Assembly (NCBI GenBank): GCA_050181835.1
Contig: JBFXCU010000001.1
Coordinates: forward strand, 372,001-436,000
Direction: 5' to 3'
From: CAILZL01 sp050181835
Lineage (GTDB): Bacteria > Pseudomonadota > Gammaproteobacteria > Steroidobacterales > Steroidobacteraceae
Length of the DNA: 64,000 nucleotides
Below the pieces are notes generated by a model, which made no database searches, had not been told where the DNA came from, and was given only the letters and a program-made list of their open reading frames with translations. The first letter of the stretch is position 1; each line of letters begins with the position of its first letter. Shown piece after piece: positions 7,099 through 16,337 of this stretch. Position numbers and translations under genes: made by a program.

Positions 7099-8385
7099 TC
7101 AGGCTTTTTCGATAATCGCGGTGACTCCCATGCCTCCCGCTGTACACACTGAAATCAAGCCGCGCTGACCGCCGCGTTCGGCGAGCAACTTTGCCATCAC
7201 ACCGACGATACGTGCGCCAGTAGCGCCAAATGGGTGGCCTACTGCCAGGCTACTCCCCACTACGTTGAGCTTGTTGCGATCAATGCTGCCTAGCGCCGTG
7301 GCCAGACCGAGTTTTTCACGGCAGAACTCGGCTGACTCCCAGGCTTTCAGTGTGCATAGCACTTGCGCCGCAAATGCCTCATGAATTTCGTAGTAGTCGA
7401 AGTCCTGCAATGTTAGTCCAGCATCCTGCAACATGCGTGGTACGGCATAGGCGGGTGCCATCAGCAGGCCTTCCTTGTTAACGAAATCGACCGCAGCGGT
7501 CTTGCCGTAGCTCAAATACGCCAGCACCGGCAGGTTGCGCGCCCCAGCCCACGCTTCACTAGCCAGCAATACTGCCGCTGCGCCATCGGTGAGCGGGGTG
7601 GAGTTGCCAGCGGTTAAGGTGCCGTTGGGGCCCCGATCGAACACCGGTTTCAACTTGGCTAACTTTTCAATGCTGGTATCGCGGCGCAGATTATTGTCTT
7701 GCTGCAAACCACCAAAGGGGATGACTAAGGAATTCATGAAACCCGCATCATAGGCAGCGGTGGCTTTGTGGTGGCTGCTGGCGGCCAGTGCATCCTGATC
7801 TTCGCGACGGATGCCCCAGTGTTTTGCCATCTGTTCGCAACTTTGTCCCATCGACAAACCAGTACGGGGTTCGGTCACACCGGGCGTTTGTGGTTTGAAG
7901 TGTTGCGGGCGCAGGCCAAACCACGGGGATAGTTTTTCCATGACGCTGCGACCACGCGCGCTTTTTAACAGCAATTGCTGATAACTTCGTGGATAGACCA
8001 CGGGCACGTCGCTGGCCGAATCCACGCCAGCGGCAATGCCGACTTCAATTTGACCCAGTGCAATCTTGGCACCGACGGTTATGGTGGTTTCCAGGCTGGT
8101 ACCGCAGGCCTGCTGTAGATCGTAGGCGGGTGTTTCGGGTGCCAAGCCACTATCAAGTACTGCTTCACGTGTCAGGTTGAAGTCGCGCGAATGCTTTGTT
8201 ACCGCGCCGGCCGCGACTTCGCCAAGTGCCAAGCCTTGCAATTGGTAGCGTTCAACCAGGCCCGTCAGTGTTGCCGTCAGTAACTCCTGGTTTGAGTACT
8301 GCGCATAAGCACCCATGGCACGTGCGAATGGAATGCGTACTGCGCCAATAATGGCAACGCGATTCACTGTTGAGCCAACCAGCAT
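7099..8385 (-). CDS. Acetyl-CoA acyltransferase (thiolase), FadI-like
   Basis: 428 residues from ATG 8385. A thiolase condensing or cleaving 3-ketoacyl-CoA, most similar in layout to FadI-type thiolases. Landmarks: VAIIGAVRIPFARAMGAYA at the N terminus, nucleophile Cys in LQQACGTSLET, GLSMGQSCEQMAK, NSTPLTDGAAAVLLA, the His of NVVGSSLAVGHPFGATGAR, and the second catalytic Cys in SVCTAGGMGV. The frame is open about 105 codons further upstream, but that part overlaps the gshA promoter region and is not thiolase-like; a G-rich ribosome site precedes 8385. No fadJ-type partner is adjacent. Confidence 0.85.
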   Translation of the reverse strand: MLVGSTVNRVAIIGAVRIPFARAMGAYAQYSNQELLTATLTGLVERYQLQGLALGEVAAGAVTKHSRDFNLTREAVLDSGLAPETPAYDLQQACGTSLETTITVGAKIALGQIEVGIAAGVDSASDVPVVYPRSYQQLLLKSARGRSVMEKLSPWFGLRPQHFKPQTPGVTEPRTGLSMGQSCEQMAKHWGIRREDQDALAASSHHKATAAYDAGFMNSLVIPFGGLQQDNNLRRDTSIEKLAKLKPVFDRGPNGTLTAGNSTPLTDGAAAVLLASEAWAGARNLPVLAYLSYGKTAAVDFVNKEGLLMAPAYAVPRMLQDAGLTLQDFDYYEIHEAFAAQVLCTLKAWESAEFCREKLGLATALGSIDRNKLNVVGSSLAVGHPFGATGARIVGVMAKLLAERGGQRGLISVCTAGGMGVTAIIEKA

Positions 8386-8544
8386 AAGCACCCCCGGTGA
8401 TGACCAGAGCGGGAAACACCGCACTGGCTGTGCTGCCAACTGTAACGCTAGCGGTGACGGTTGCACAGCAATCAACGATAGCTTGTCGCGCTTGACCTGA
8501 CTGAACCGTATCCGCAACATCCACGCTCCTTTGTTTACGCGCCG

Positions 8545-10134
8545 GTGTCTGTGGTGGGTCGCGGTATTGATCGAGTGTTTGAGCGCCGCCTGGCGGGACT
8601 GGTGAATGCCCGGGAAGCCGGTGTGTTGATCGGTGGCCGTAAAGGCGCGGAAAAAGAGTCGCTGCGTGTGCTGCGCAATGGCCACCTTGCGCAAACTCCG
8701 CACCCGCTGGCGCTGGGGTCGGCGCTGACCAATGCCATGATCACCACCGACTATTCCGAGTCGCTGATTGAACTGGTGACGCCTGCCTTCAAGGAAACTT
8801 GGGAGCTGCTACAGTACCTGTGTGATCTACATCAGTTTGTCTATCAGCACCTTGATGATGAGCTGCTGTGGGCCACCAGCATGCCCAGTAAAATCGGCAG
8901 CGATGCGGAGATTCCCATTGCGCACTATGGCCGTTCCAACATTGGCCAGATGAAGGAAGTGTATCGGCGCGGGTTGGGACATCGTTACGGTCGCATGATG
9001 CAAGCAATTTCCGGGGTGCACTTCAATTACTCGTTTCCAATGCAGCTGTGGCCGGTGCTGGCCGAGGTGCAGCAGCGTGCTAATGACGGGGCAGAGTTTC
9101 AATCGGAACAATATTTTGCATTGTTGCGTAACTATCGACGTTACGGCTGGTTGATTTTGTACTTGTTCGGTAACTCTCCTTGTGTCAGCGATTCGTTTGT
9201 CGCGGGTCGCGAGCATGGTTTGCAGCGGTTTACTACTGATACTTGGTATGAGCCTTACGCCACTTCATTACGCATGAGCGATCTTGGCTATCGCAACAAG
9301 AGTCAATCCGGCGTATGCATTTCTGTTAACAGTCTCGATGAATACGTGCGTGATCTGTCGCAGCTGATTTCTGTGCCACATGCTCCTTATCAGGAAATAG
9401 GCGTGAAAGTGGAGGGTGAATATCGACAACTTAATGCCAACTTGTTACAGCTCGAAAATGAGTACTACAGCTTTATACGACCCAAGCGTGTAGTGCATTC
9501 CGGTGAACATCCGACGCAAGCGTTGGCGCGCGGTGGGGTTGAATACATAGAAGTGCGCGCACTGGATGTCAGTGCGTTTGATCCGGTTGGCGTGAATCAG
9601 AATAGCCTGCGTTTTATGGAAGCATTCATGGCGCTATGTTTGCTGAAGGACAGCCCATTGCTTGACACCAATATGTCCAACCTGCTGGATGGCAACCACC
9701 TAACCGTTGCTCATCGCGGTCGAGAGCCCGGTTTAAAACTTAACCGCGCCGGTCGTGCCGTTCCGCTGCGTGATTGGGCGATGGAGTTGCTTGATTCAAT
9801 GCTGGGTATCTGTGAGTTGCTCGATCAAGGTAACCGTCGCCGTCCTTATACCAGTGCATTGGAAGCGCAAACAGCACTGGTGCTTGACCCAACTCTGACT
9901 CCTTCGGCACGCACCGTGCTTGAGTTACAAAGTAGTGAGCAGTCGTTTGCCGATTTTGCGTTGAATATGTCGGCAGCACATAAGTCGTACTTTCTGGAGT
10001 TGCATGCGTCCAATAAACCCCGCCTGGAAGAATTTCGTGCTGAGGCAGCGCGTTCGTTGCAGCAGCAGCAGGAAATAGAAGCGGCCGATAATGTCGATTT
10101 CGATACGTTTTTGGCTGCATATTTCGCCAACTAA
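8545..10134 (+). CDS. gshA: Glutamate-cysteine ligase
   Basis: About 529 residues of the proteobacterial GshA type; it joins glutamate and cysteine in the first step of glutathione synthesis, in the cytosol. Family blocks: EKESLRVLRNGHLAQTPHP, LGSALTNAMITTDYSESLIE, the SMPSKIG and AHYGRSNIG segment, ISGVHFNYSFP, SLRMSDLGY, and YIEVRALDVSAFDPVGV. The start is uncertain: GTG 8545, 8551 or 8554 are candidates and no ATG lies in frame before the conserved region. It is divergent from the thiolase gene, with about 160 bases between. No gshB is nearby. Confidence 0.9.
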   Translation: MSVVGRGIDRVFERRLAGLVNAREAGVLIGGRKGAEKESLRVLRNGHLAQTPHPLALGSALTNAMITTDYSESLIELVTPAFKETWELLQYLCDLHQFVYQHLDDELLWATSMPSKIGSDAEIPIAHYGRSNIGQMKEVYRRGLGHRYGRMMQAISGVHFNYSFPMQLWPVLAEVQQRANDGAEFQSEQYFALLRNYRRYGWLILYLFGNSPCVSDSFVAGREHGLQRFTTDTWYEPYATSLRMSDLGYRNKSQSGVCISVNSLDEYVRDLSQLISVPHAPYQEIGVKVEGEYRQLNANLLQLENEYYSFIRPKRVVHSGEHPTQALARGGVEYIEVRALDVSAFDPVGVNQNSLRFMEAFMALCLLKDSPLLDTNMSNLLDGNHLTVAHRGREPGLKLNRAGRAVPLRDWAMELLDSMLGICELLDQGNRRRPYTSALEAQTALVLDPTLTPSARTVLELQSSEQSFADFALNMSAAHKSYFLELHASNKPRLEEFRAEAARSLQQQQEIEAADNVDFDTFLAAYFAN

Positions 10135-10309
10135 GCTGAGGTAGATAGCTTTGAGGCACCAAAGCATCACCGGGTTCACAAAATTGTCTGCCAATTGAGC
10201 AACTGGCTTGCTGTACGGGACTGAATGCCTCTACCTTATTCGCAGCTGAGGTTGCTGGCCTACGCTAGGATTTGCAGCAAGACGATCTGGAAACCGGATT
10301 TTGATCTTC

Positions 10310-11554
10310 ATGTCGCAGCCACCAGTAAATTTCAAATCCTCGCTCGCAAATAATTCTGCCGCTGCTCGGGAATTGCAGCAGGCATCCTCATGGTTGAACT
10401 TCAGCGACCCAACGCTAGAGCGGGAGTTCCATCGCAGCCACCACCAACAGTCCCGGTGGATGGTGTGCATACATTTGACATTAGCACTGTTGCTGTTGCT
10501 GGCGCTGACTGCCATGGACGTGTGGGTACTGCATCGTGCTAGCAGTGCGCTGCTAAATATTGTTCGATCCACAGTGTTTGTCGCTTTGCTGGCTTGCATT
10601 GTTATTGTGTTAACAACCAAGCGTATGCCAGGTTATTACCCAAGAGTTATTCAGTTGATGGCACCATTAGTTGGCGTCGCTATCGTTGTGAGTGCCCTGA
10701 TCGATAAGCCTGCCAATATTTCATACATGGCGGTTGTGGTGTTGACCACGCTAAGCCTATACCTCTTTGTTGGAATGCGCTTCATTGCGGCGTTATCTGT
10801 CGGGGGCTGTATATTGTTCACGTATTTAGTGGGCGCAGCTTATACGACAGTGCCTTTACCTGAAATGATTTTCGATGGTGGAGTGTTGGTCTTTACTAAC
10901 ATTATTGGTGTTACCGCATCCTATGCCTTGGAAAAGCTGCGTCGTACAGAGTTTCTTGAGTCGCGGATGTTGACTGAAATGGTAAATCGGGATGGCTTGA
11001 CAGGGATATGCAATCGTCGTGCATTTGACGAACATCTCAACCGATTGTGGGAACAGGCCTTGCGCGACCAGCAGCCCATTGCGCTGTTGCTGATTGATAT
11101 TGATCATTTCAAGGCTTTTAATGATTGCTACGGCCATCAAGCAGGGGATTACTGTTTGCAAAAAGTGGCTGCAACAATAGCGGAGTCCCCGCGTCGCCCG
11201 TTAGACATGAGCGCGCGTTATGGGGGTGAAGAATTCGCCGTGTTGCTGCATAACGTCACGCGTGAATATATAGAGAGTGTGATTGGCAAAATTCAGGCTG
11301 ATTTGTTACAGCTTGGTCTTAGTAATCCTTTGAACAAACCTGCTCCCTCCCTGACTGTGAGCATAGGGGTAGCCTTTGTGACCCCGCAAACAGCGCGCAG
11401 TAGTTATGGCATTGTGCAGCTGGCCGACGAGGCCTTGTATGCAGCCAAGGCGGCTGGGCGTGATCAAGTTGTTATCCGGGATGTTGAATACGCCGATTTG
11501 TCTACCGGTGCTTTTCGTAATGCTGACAACCAAGTTAGACGTCTCGGGTCATAG
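10310..11554 (+). CDS. Membrane-bound diguanylate cyclase
   Basis: 414 residues. N-terminal cytosolic stretch, then about six hydrophobic segments (roughly residues 50-205: LALLLLLALTAMDVW through GGVLVFTNIIGVTASYA), then a GGDEF domain with the active motif RYGGEEFAVLL and the metal-binding DIDHFKAFND. It makes cyclic di-GMP. No RxxD inhibitory site is evident five residues before GGEEF. ATG 10310 is preferred over the upstream TTG 10301. The membrane part resembles a MASE-like sensor module, but I cannot name it. Downstream is a strong hairpin (11591-11626). Confidence 0.85.
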   Translation: MSQPPVNFKSSLANNSAAARELQQASSWLNFSDPTLEREFHRSHHQQSRWMVCIHLTLALLLLLALTAMDVWVLHRASSALLNIVRSTVFVALLACIVIVLTTKRMPGYYPRVIQLMAPLVGVAIVVSALIDKPANISYMAVVVLTTLSLYLFVGMRFIAALSVGGCILFTYLVGAAYTTVPLPEMIFDGGVLVFTNIIGVTASYALEKLRRTEFLESRMLTEMVNRDGLTGICNRRAFDEHLNRLWEQALRDQQPIALLLIDIDHFKAFNDCYGHQAGDYCLQKVAATIAESPRRPLDMSARYGGEEFAVLLHNVTREYIESVIGKIQADLLQLGLSNPLNKPAPSLTVSIGVAFVTPQTARSSYGIVQLADEALYAAKAAGRDQVVIRDVEYADLSTGAFRNADNQVRRLGS

Positions 11555-11590
11555 TCGGTTTCGCACAGATACTAAACCAGATCGTCCTTG

Positions 11591-11626
11591 GCCATGCACT
11601 GGAATAGTGCTGTACCAGTGCATGGC
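11591..11626. terminator. Perfect 12-bp hairpin after the diguanylate cyclase gene
   Basis: Arms GCCATGCACTGG (11591-11602) and CCAGTGCATGGC (11615-11626) are perfect complements around a 12-base loop, 37 bases past the stop. There is no T run, so this is either a weak or factor-assisted terminator or a dispersed palindrome. The rest of the 233-base gap to 11788 shows no gene. Confidence 0.4.
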
Positions 11627-11787
11627 TAGTAGCGACACATAGTCTGTCAATTTTGTATTACGCCTACTATCTTGTGGCAGCAGCACATAATGACGCGTGT
11701 TGTTGGCAGGTGGTTTGGTAGGGAATCCCGCCAGCATGATTCTTGCACCTAATTGGTGAGATCCTTAACTTTTAGTGGAGACGGTTA

Positions 11788-14700
11788 ATGACCGAGCCGC
11801 GTTCGATCAAAACCCTATTAATTGCCAATCGCGGTGAAATAGCCATTCGTGTCATGCGCGCTGCAACCGAGCAGAGCATCCGTACGATAGCCATTTATTC
11901 GCAGGAAGACCGCTTTTCCCTGCACCGTATGAAGGCAGATGAAAGCTATTTGGTGGGCGAAGGCAAGGCGCCCGTTGATGCGTATCTCGACATTGTTGAC
12001 ATCATCCGCATCGCACGCGATGCCAAAGTCGACGCAATTCATCCGGGCTATGGATTTCTAGCGGAGAATCCCGAATTTGCCGAAGCTTGCGCCGCTGCTG
12101 GCATCACTTTTATTGGCCCGACCCCCGATACCATGCGGCGTTTAGGTAACAAGATTTCGGCACGACAATTGGCAGTGAGCGCCGGAGTGCCGGTGATGCC
12201 AGCGACACCACCGCTGCCTGGCGATGCGACTGAAGTAAAACGCTTGGCCAACGAGGTTGGCTATCCGGTCATGCTCAAAGCTAGCTGGGGTGGTGGCGGG
12301 CGCGGCATGCGCGTGGTGGAAAATGAGTCGCAACTGCTGGAGTTAGTTGCCGTAGCGCGCCGCGAAGCCAAAAACGCGTTCGGTAACGATGAGATTTACT
12401 TAGAAAAGCTGGTACGTCGCGCGCGTCATATTGAAGTGCAATTGCTGGGTGATATACACGGCAATCTGTTGCACTTGTTCGAGCGTGACTGCACGGTGCA
12501 GCGTCGTAACCAAAAAGTAGTAGAGCGCGCCCCTGCTAACTTTTTTACCCATGAACAGCGTACCGCACTGTGTGACGCTGCACTCAAGATCGGCAAGGCA
12601 GTCAACTATGTGAATGCCGGTACCGTGGAGTTCTTGCAGGATGCCGACACCGGCGAGTTCTACTTCATCGAAGTGAATCCACGTATTCAGGTAGAGCACA
12701 CCGTGACGGAAGCGGTCACAGGCGTCGATCTGGTTCGCGCACAAATTTTGATCGCACAAGGTGCGCGCATTGGTAGCGTGGAGAGCGGTATTCCCGCCCA
12801 AACCGAGGTGCGTTTGAATGGCTTTGCCATGCAATGCCGTGTTACCAGCGAAGACCCAGAGAATAATTTCGTTCCTGACTATGGTCGCATTACTGCCTAT
12901 CGCAGCCCAGCAGGATATGGCGTGCGTCTGGATTCGGGTACGGCCTATTCCGGCGCCATCATTACTCGGTCTTATGATTCGCTGCTGGTAAAGGTGACGG
13001 TATGGGCACCAACTACCACTGAAGTGGTGGCACGTATGCATCGTGCGTTGTGGGAATTCCGTATACGCGGCGTAGTAACGAATCTACGTTTCCTCGATCA
13101 AGTGGTTACACACCCACATTTCCTCAATGGCGATTACACCACCAAGTTCATCGACCATACTCCAGAGTTATTCAACATTCCGCGCAAGCGTGATCGTGCG
13201 ACGCGATTACTTAGCTACTTGGGCGAGATCATTGTTAACGGCAACTCAGAAGTCAAAGGGCGCACGCTTCCGGCTCGTTTGCAGACACCGCGCCTGCCCA
13301 AGCTGATGTCTGCCTTGCCAGCACCCTTACCTGGCACCAAGCAACTGCTGAGTGAGCTCGGCGCAGAGAAATTTTCGCAATGGATGCTGGATCAGCCGCA
13401 AGTGTTGCTCACCGATACCACCATGCGTGATGCACACCAATCATTATTGGCGACGCGTATGCGTACCACTGATATCGTGGCGATCGCACCATACTACGCA
13501 AGTTTGGCTCCAAATCTATTCTCCGTGGAATGTTGGGGTGGTGCCACGTTTGATGTGTCAATGCGCTTTCTCAAGGAAGATCCATGGGAGCGGTTGGCGC
13601 TATTGCGTGAAAAAATTCCTAATTTGTTGCTACAAATGTTGCTGCGTTCAGCGAACGCGGTGGGTTACACCAACTATCCCGATAATGTGGTGCGCTACTT
13701 TGTCAAAAATGCAGCGCAAGCTGGCGTTGATGTGTTTCGTGTGTTCGATTCGCTGAATTGGTTCAACAATATGAAAGTGGCCATTCAAGCGGTGAATGAC
13801 AGCGGCAAGTTGTGCGAAGCGGCGCTGTGTTATTCAGGCAATTTAAGCGATCCCACCCGTACTAAGTACGATCTCAATTACTATCTGAAGCTGGCGCGCG
13901 AGTTCAAAGTAGCGGGCGCGCATATCATCGGTATCAAGGATATGGCGGGTCTATGTCAGCCCTCTGCCGCCTATGCGCTGGTCAAGGCGTTGAAAGATGA
14001 AGTGGGATTGCCAGTGCACTTCCATACGCATGATACCAGCGGTATCTCCGCAGCCAGCGTGCTTGCAGCCGTGGCTGCTGGCGTAGATGCCGTGGATGGT
14101 GCCATCGATTCAATGAGCGGTTTTACTTCACAGCCCAATCTGGGTTCTATTGTCGAAGCGTTACGCCATGGTCCGCGCGATACTGGTGTCTCACCTGAGA
14201 ACCTGCGTGTCCTGTCTGGTTATTGGGAGCAAGTGCGACAACTCTATGCGCCGTTTGAAAGCGATATGCGTGCTAGTGCTTCAGAAGTTTATTTACACGG
14301 CATGCCCGGTGGGCAGTTCACCAACCTAAAAGAGCAAGCGCGAGCGTTAGGCATTGATGATGTGCGCTGGCCCGAAGTCGCACGTGCCTATGCCAAGGTT
14401 AACGAGATGTTTGGCGATATTATCAAGGTGACACCTAGCTCCAAGGTGGTTGGCGACATGGCGATCTTTATGGTTACCAGTAGTTTGACGCCCGAGATGG
14501 TGCTTGATCCGAATACCGATGTGAGTTTTCCTGAGTCAGTTGTGTCGTTCTTCAGAGGCGACTTGGGTCAGCCATATGGTGGCTTTCCAGCAGCACTACA
14601 AAAGAAGGTTCTAAAAGGCGTAACGCCGTTGACCACTCGTCCGGGCGAATCCTTGCCTGAGGTCAATCTGGATGACATACGCGAGCAAATGCAGAGTAAC

Positions 14701-15246
14701 GTCGGCCGACCACTGAATGACTATGATCTTTGCTCATATCTGATGTACCCCAAGGTGTTTATCACTTACTTGAAGGAGCGTGAACAGTTCGGTCCAGTAA
14801 GTGGTATTCCTACCCGTTATTTCTTCTATGGCATGGAGCCGAGTGATGAATTGACGGTAGACATCGAGCGTGGCAAGAGCTTGATTATTCGGTTTGTCGC
14901 CATGAGCGATGTCCATGATGATGGTACCCGCACTGTGTTCTTCGAACTCAATGGCGAGCCCCGTTCACTTAAGGTGGCTGATCGTTCCCAAGTTGCGGCC
15001 AAACCACCACGCCGCAAAGCAGAAATCAGTAACGACAGGCATGTCGCAGCGCCCATGCCGGGCACGGTTGCCGTGGTGCATGTCAAGGCCAATGCCAAAG
15101 TTAGCAAAGGCGATGTATTGGTGACAATCGAAGCCATGAAAATGGAAACTGCTGTGCGTGCCGAATATGACGGTGAGGTAGCAGAAGTGATTACGCGTCT
15201 TGGTGAAAGTATTGATACCAAGGATTTACTACTGGTGATGAGCTGA
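11788..15246 (+). CDS. pyc: Pyruvate carboxylase, single-chain type
   Basis: 1152 residues combining all parts of an alpha-4 pyruvate carboxylase, which replenishes oxaloacetate from pyruvate, bicarbonate and ATP. Biotin carboxylase domain (1-~460): LLIANRGEIAIRV, HPGYGFLAEN, ASWGGGGRGMR, EVNPRIQVEHTVTE. Carboxyltransferase domain (~530-1000): DTTMRDAHQSLLATRMRT, a WGGATFDV segment, and the metal-binding HFHTHDTSG. Biotinyl domain (~1080-1152): EAMKMET with biotin on Lys1118. GGAG precedes ATG 11788. It is monocistronic and followed by a hairpin. This single-chain form is less usual in gammaproteobacteria than two-subunit oxaloacetate decarboxylase relatives, but is known. Confidence 0.93.
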   Translation: MTEPRSIKTLLIANRGEIAIRVMRAATEQSIRTIAIYSQEDRFSLHRMKADESYLVGEGKAPVDAYLDIVDIIRIARDAKVDAIHPGYGFLAENPEFAEACAAAGITFIGPTPDTMRRLGNKISARQLAVSAGVPVMPATPPLPGDATEVKRLANEVGYPVMLKASWGGGGRGMRVVENESQLLELVAVARREAKNAFGNDEIYLEKLVRRARHIEVQLLGDIHGNLLHLFERDCTVQRRNQKVVERAPANFFTHEQRTALCDAALKIGKAVNYVNAGTVEFLQDADTGEFYFIEVNPRIQVEHTVTEAVTGVDLVRAQILIAQGARIGSVESGIPAQTEVRLNGFAMQCRVTSEDPENNFVPDYGRITAYRSPAGYGVRLDSGTAYSGAIITRSYDSLLVKVTVWAPTTTEVVARMHRALWEFRIRGVVTNLRFLDQVVTHPHFLNGDYTTKFIDHTPELFNIPRKRDRATRLLSYLGEIIVNGNSEVKGRTLPARLQTPRLPKLMSALPAPLPGTKQLLSELGAEKFSQWMLDQPQVLLTDTTMRDAHQSLLATRMRTTDIVAIAPYYASLAPNLFSVECWGGATFDVSMRFLKEDPWERLALLREKIPNLLLQMLLRSANAVGYTNYPDNVVRYFVKNAAQAGVDVFRVFDSLNWFNNMKVAIQAVNDSGKLCEAALCYSGNLSDPTRTKYDLNYYLKLAREFKVAGAHIIGIKDMAGLCQPSAAYALVKALKDEVGLPVHFHTHDTSGISAASVLAAVAAGVDAVDGAIDSMSGFTSQPNLGSIVEALRHGPRDTGVSPENLRVLSGYWEQVRQLYAPFESDMRASASEVYLHGMPGGQFTNLKEQARALGIDDVRWPEVARAYAKVNEMFGDIIKVTPSSKVVGDMAIFMVTSSLTPEMVLDPNTDVSFPESVVSFFRGDLGQPYGGFPAALQKKVLKGVTPLTTRPGESLPEVNLDDIREQMQSNVGRPLNDYDLCSYLMYPKVFITYLKEREQFGPVSGIPTRYFFYGMEPSDELTVDIERGKSLIIRFVAMSDVHDDGTRTVFFELNGEPRSLKVADRSQVAAKPPRRKAEISNDRHVAAPMPGTVAVVHVKANAKVSKGDVLVTIEAMKMETAVRAEYDGEVAEVITRLGESIDTKDLLLVMS

Positions 15247-15261
15247 CTGGCTGGCGATAGA

Positions 15262-15292
15262 CGCCCATGATGCTGTTCAAGCATCATGGGCG
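15262..15292 (+). terminator. Strong hairpin after pyc
   Basis: Arms CGCCCATGATGCT (15262-15274) and AGCATCATGGGCG (15280-15292) form a perfect 13-bp stem with loop GTTCA, 15 bases past the pyc stop. It has no T tract. It contains an ATG (15267) in frame with the next gene, which should therefore not be taken as that gene's start. Confidence 0.55.
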
Positions 15293-15320
15293 CCGAAGTG
15301 TGGAAATCATCGGTGCGCAT

Positions 15321-16331
15321 ATGAGTTGGTTTGAAGAAAAACAGTCGGCCTGGTTATATCGCCGGGCAGCACAGGTTGAGCCTGACAAACGCATCAGCCA
15401 GTTGTTTAAGCAACTGGCTGATGGGGCAGATGAGCAGGCCGCTATATGGAATAAAGATACCAGTGCTGTATTTTCACCAGGGTTACGTGCTCGAGTAGTG
15501 GCAGGATTACTTGGTATCATTCCGCCCCGTCGACTGCGCCCGGTCCTGGCGGCGATGAAGCTGCGTGGCTTTTCTGCTTACGATAGCCACTCCCAGATGC
15601 GTGCTAGCGGCCATGCTATGCCCACTACGTTGACAGAGGTGGGCGCCAGCCACAACGCGATCGGTGGCGGCAATCTGCGTGCCGCCGTATTCGGTGTGAA
15701 TGATGGTCTGGTGTCCAATACCTGTTTGATCATGGGGGTGGCAGGGGCCAGTGTTGGTAACCAACCGGTGTTGACCGCTGGGCTCGCGGGGTTGTTGGCA
15801 GGGGCCTTGTCGATGGCGGCGGGTGAATATATTTCCATGCGTTCGCAGCGTGAAATGTATGAATATCAAATCGGACTGGAACGCGCCGAATTAGCTGAAT
15901 ATCCAGAAGAGGAAATAGAAGAGTTAGCGTTGATTTATGCGGCGCGTGGTATGGAGCTGTCGCGTGCACGTGAGTTCGCCACAGAAATGATGAGTGATCC
16001 CCAACACGCGCTGGATGTGTTGTCGCGTGAAGAGCTAGGATTGAATCCAGATGATCTTGGCTCGCCTTGGGGCGCGGCGCTATTTTCATTTGTCGCGTTT
16101 GCATTAGGCGCTGCAATTCCATTGCTGCCATTCCTGATGTGGCTTGGTGAACAAACATTGCTCTGGTCGTGTGTGGTCGCCAGTATCAGTCTATACGGTG
16201 TGGGTATGGCATTGAGCCTGTTTACCGGACGCGGTGCATGGCTTAGTGGGCTGCGCATGTTGGCGATTGGTGCTGCCGCAGGAGTGATAACTTTTTACAT
16301 CGGCCGCTGGCTAGGTGCTGTCTGGACTTGA
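15321..16331 (+). CDS. VIT1/CCC1-family transporter with N-terminal ferritin-like region
   Basis: 336 residues. The N-terminal ~110 residues (WFEEKQSAWLYRRAAQVEP, LFKQLADGADEQAA) resemble the rubrerythrin-like domain found on some VIT1 proteins. The rest has the VIT1 membrane domain: NLRAAVFGVNDGLVSNTCLI, GALSMAAGEYISMRSQRE, the acidic EEEIEELALIYAARGM metal-binding helix, and three C-terminal hydrophobic segments. Members move Fe2+ or Mn2+ across membranes. ATG 15321 is chosen because the earlier in-frame ATG at 15267 sits inside the pyc hairpin. It converges with the protease gene, only 6 bases apart. Confidence 0.85.
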   Translation: MSWFEEKQSAWLYRRAAQVEPDKRISQLFKQLADGADEQAAIWNKDTSAVFSPGLRARVVAGLLGIIPPRRLRPVLAAMKLRGFSAYDSHSQMRASGHAMPTTLTEVGASHNAIGGGNLRAAVFGVNDGLVSNTCLIMGVAGASVGNQPVLTAGLAGLLAGALSMAAGEYISMRSQREMYEYQIGLERAELAEYPEEEIEELALIYAARGMELSRAREFATEMMSDPQHALDVLSREELGLNPDDLGSPWGAALFSFVAFALGAAIPLLPFLMWLGEQTLLWSCVVASISLYGVGMALSLFTGRGAWLSGLRMLAIGAAAGVITFYIGRWLGAVWT

Positions 16332-16337
16332 ATGGTG

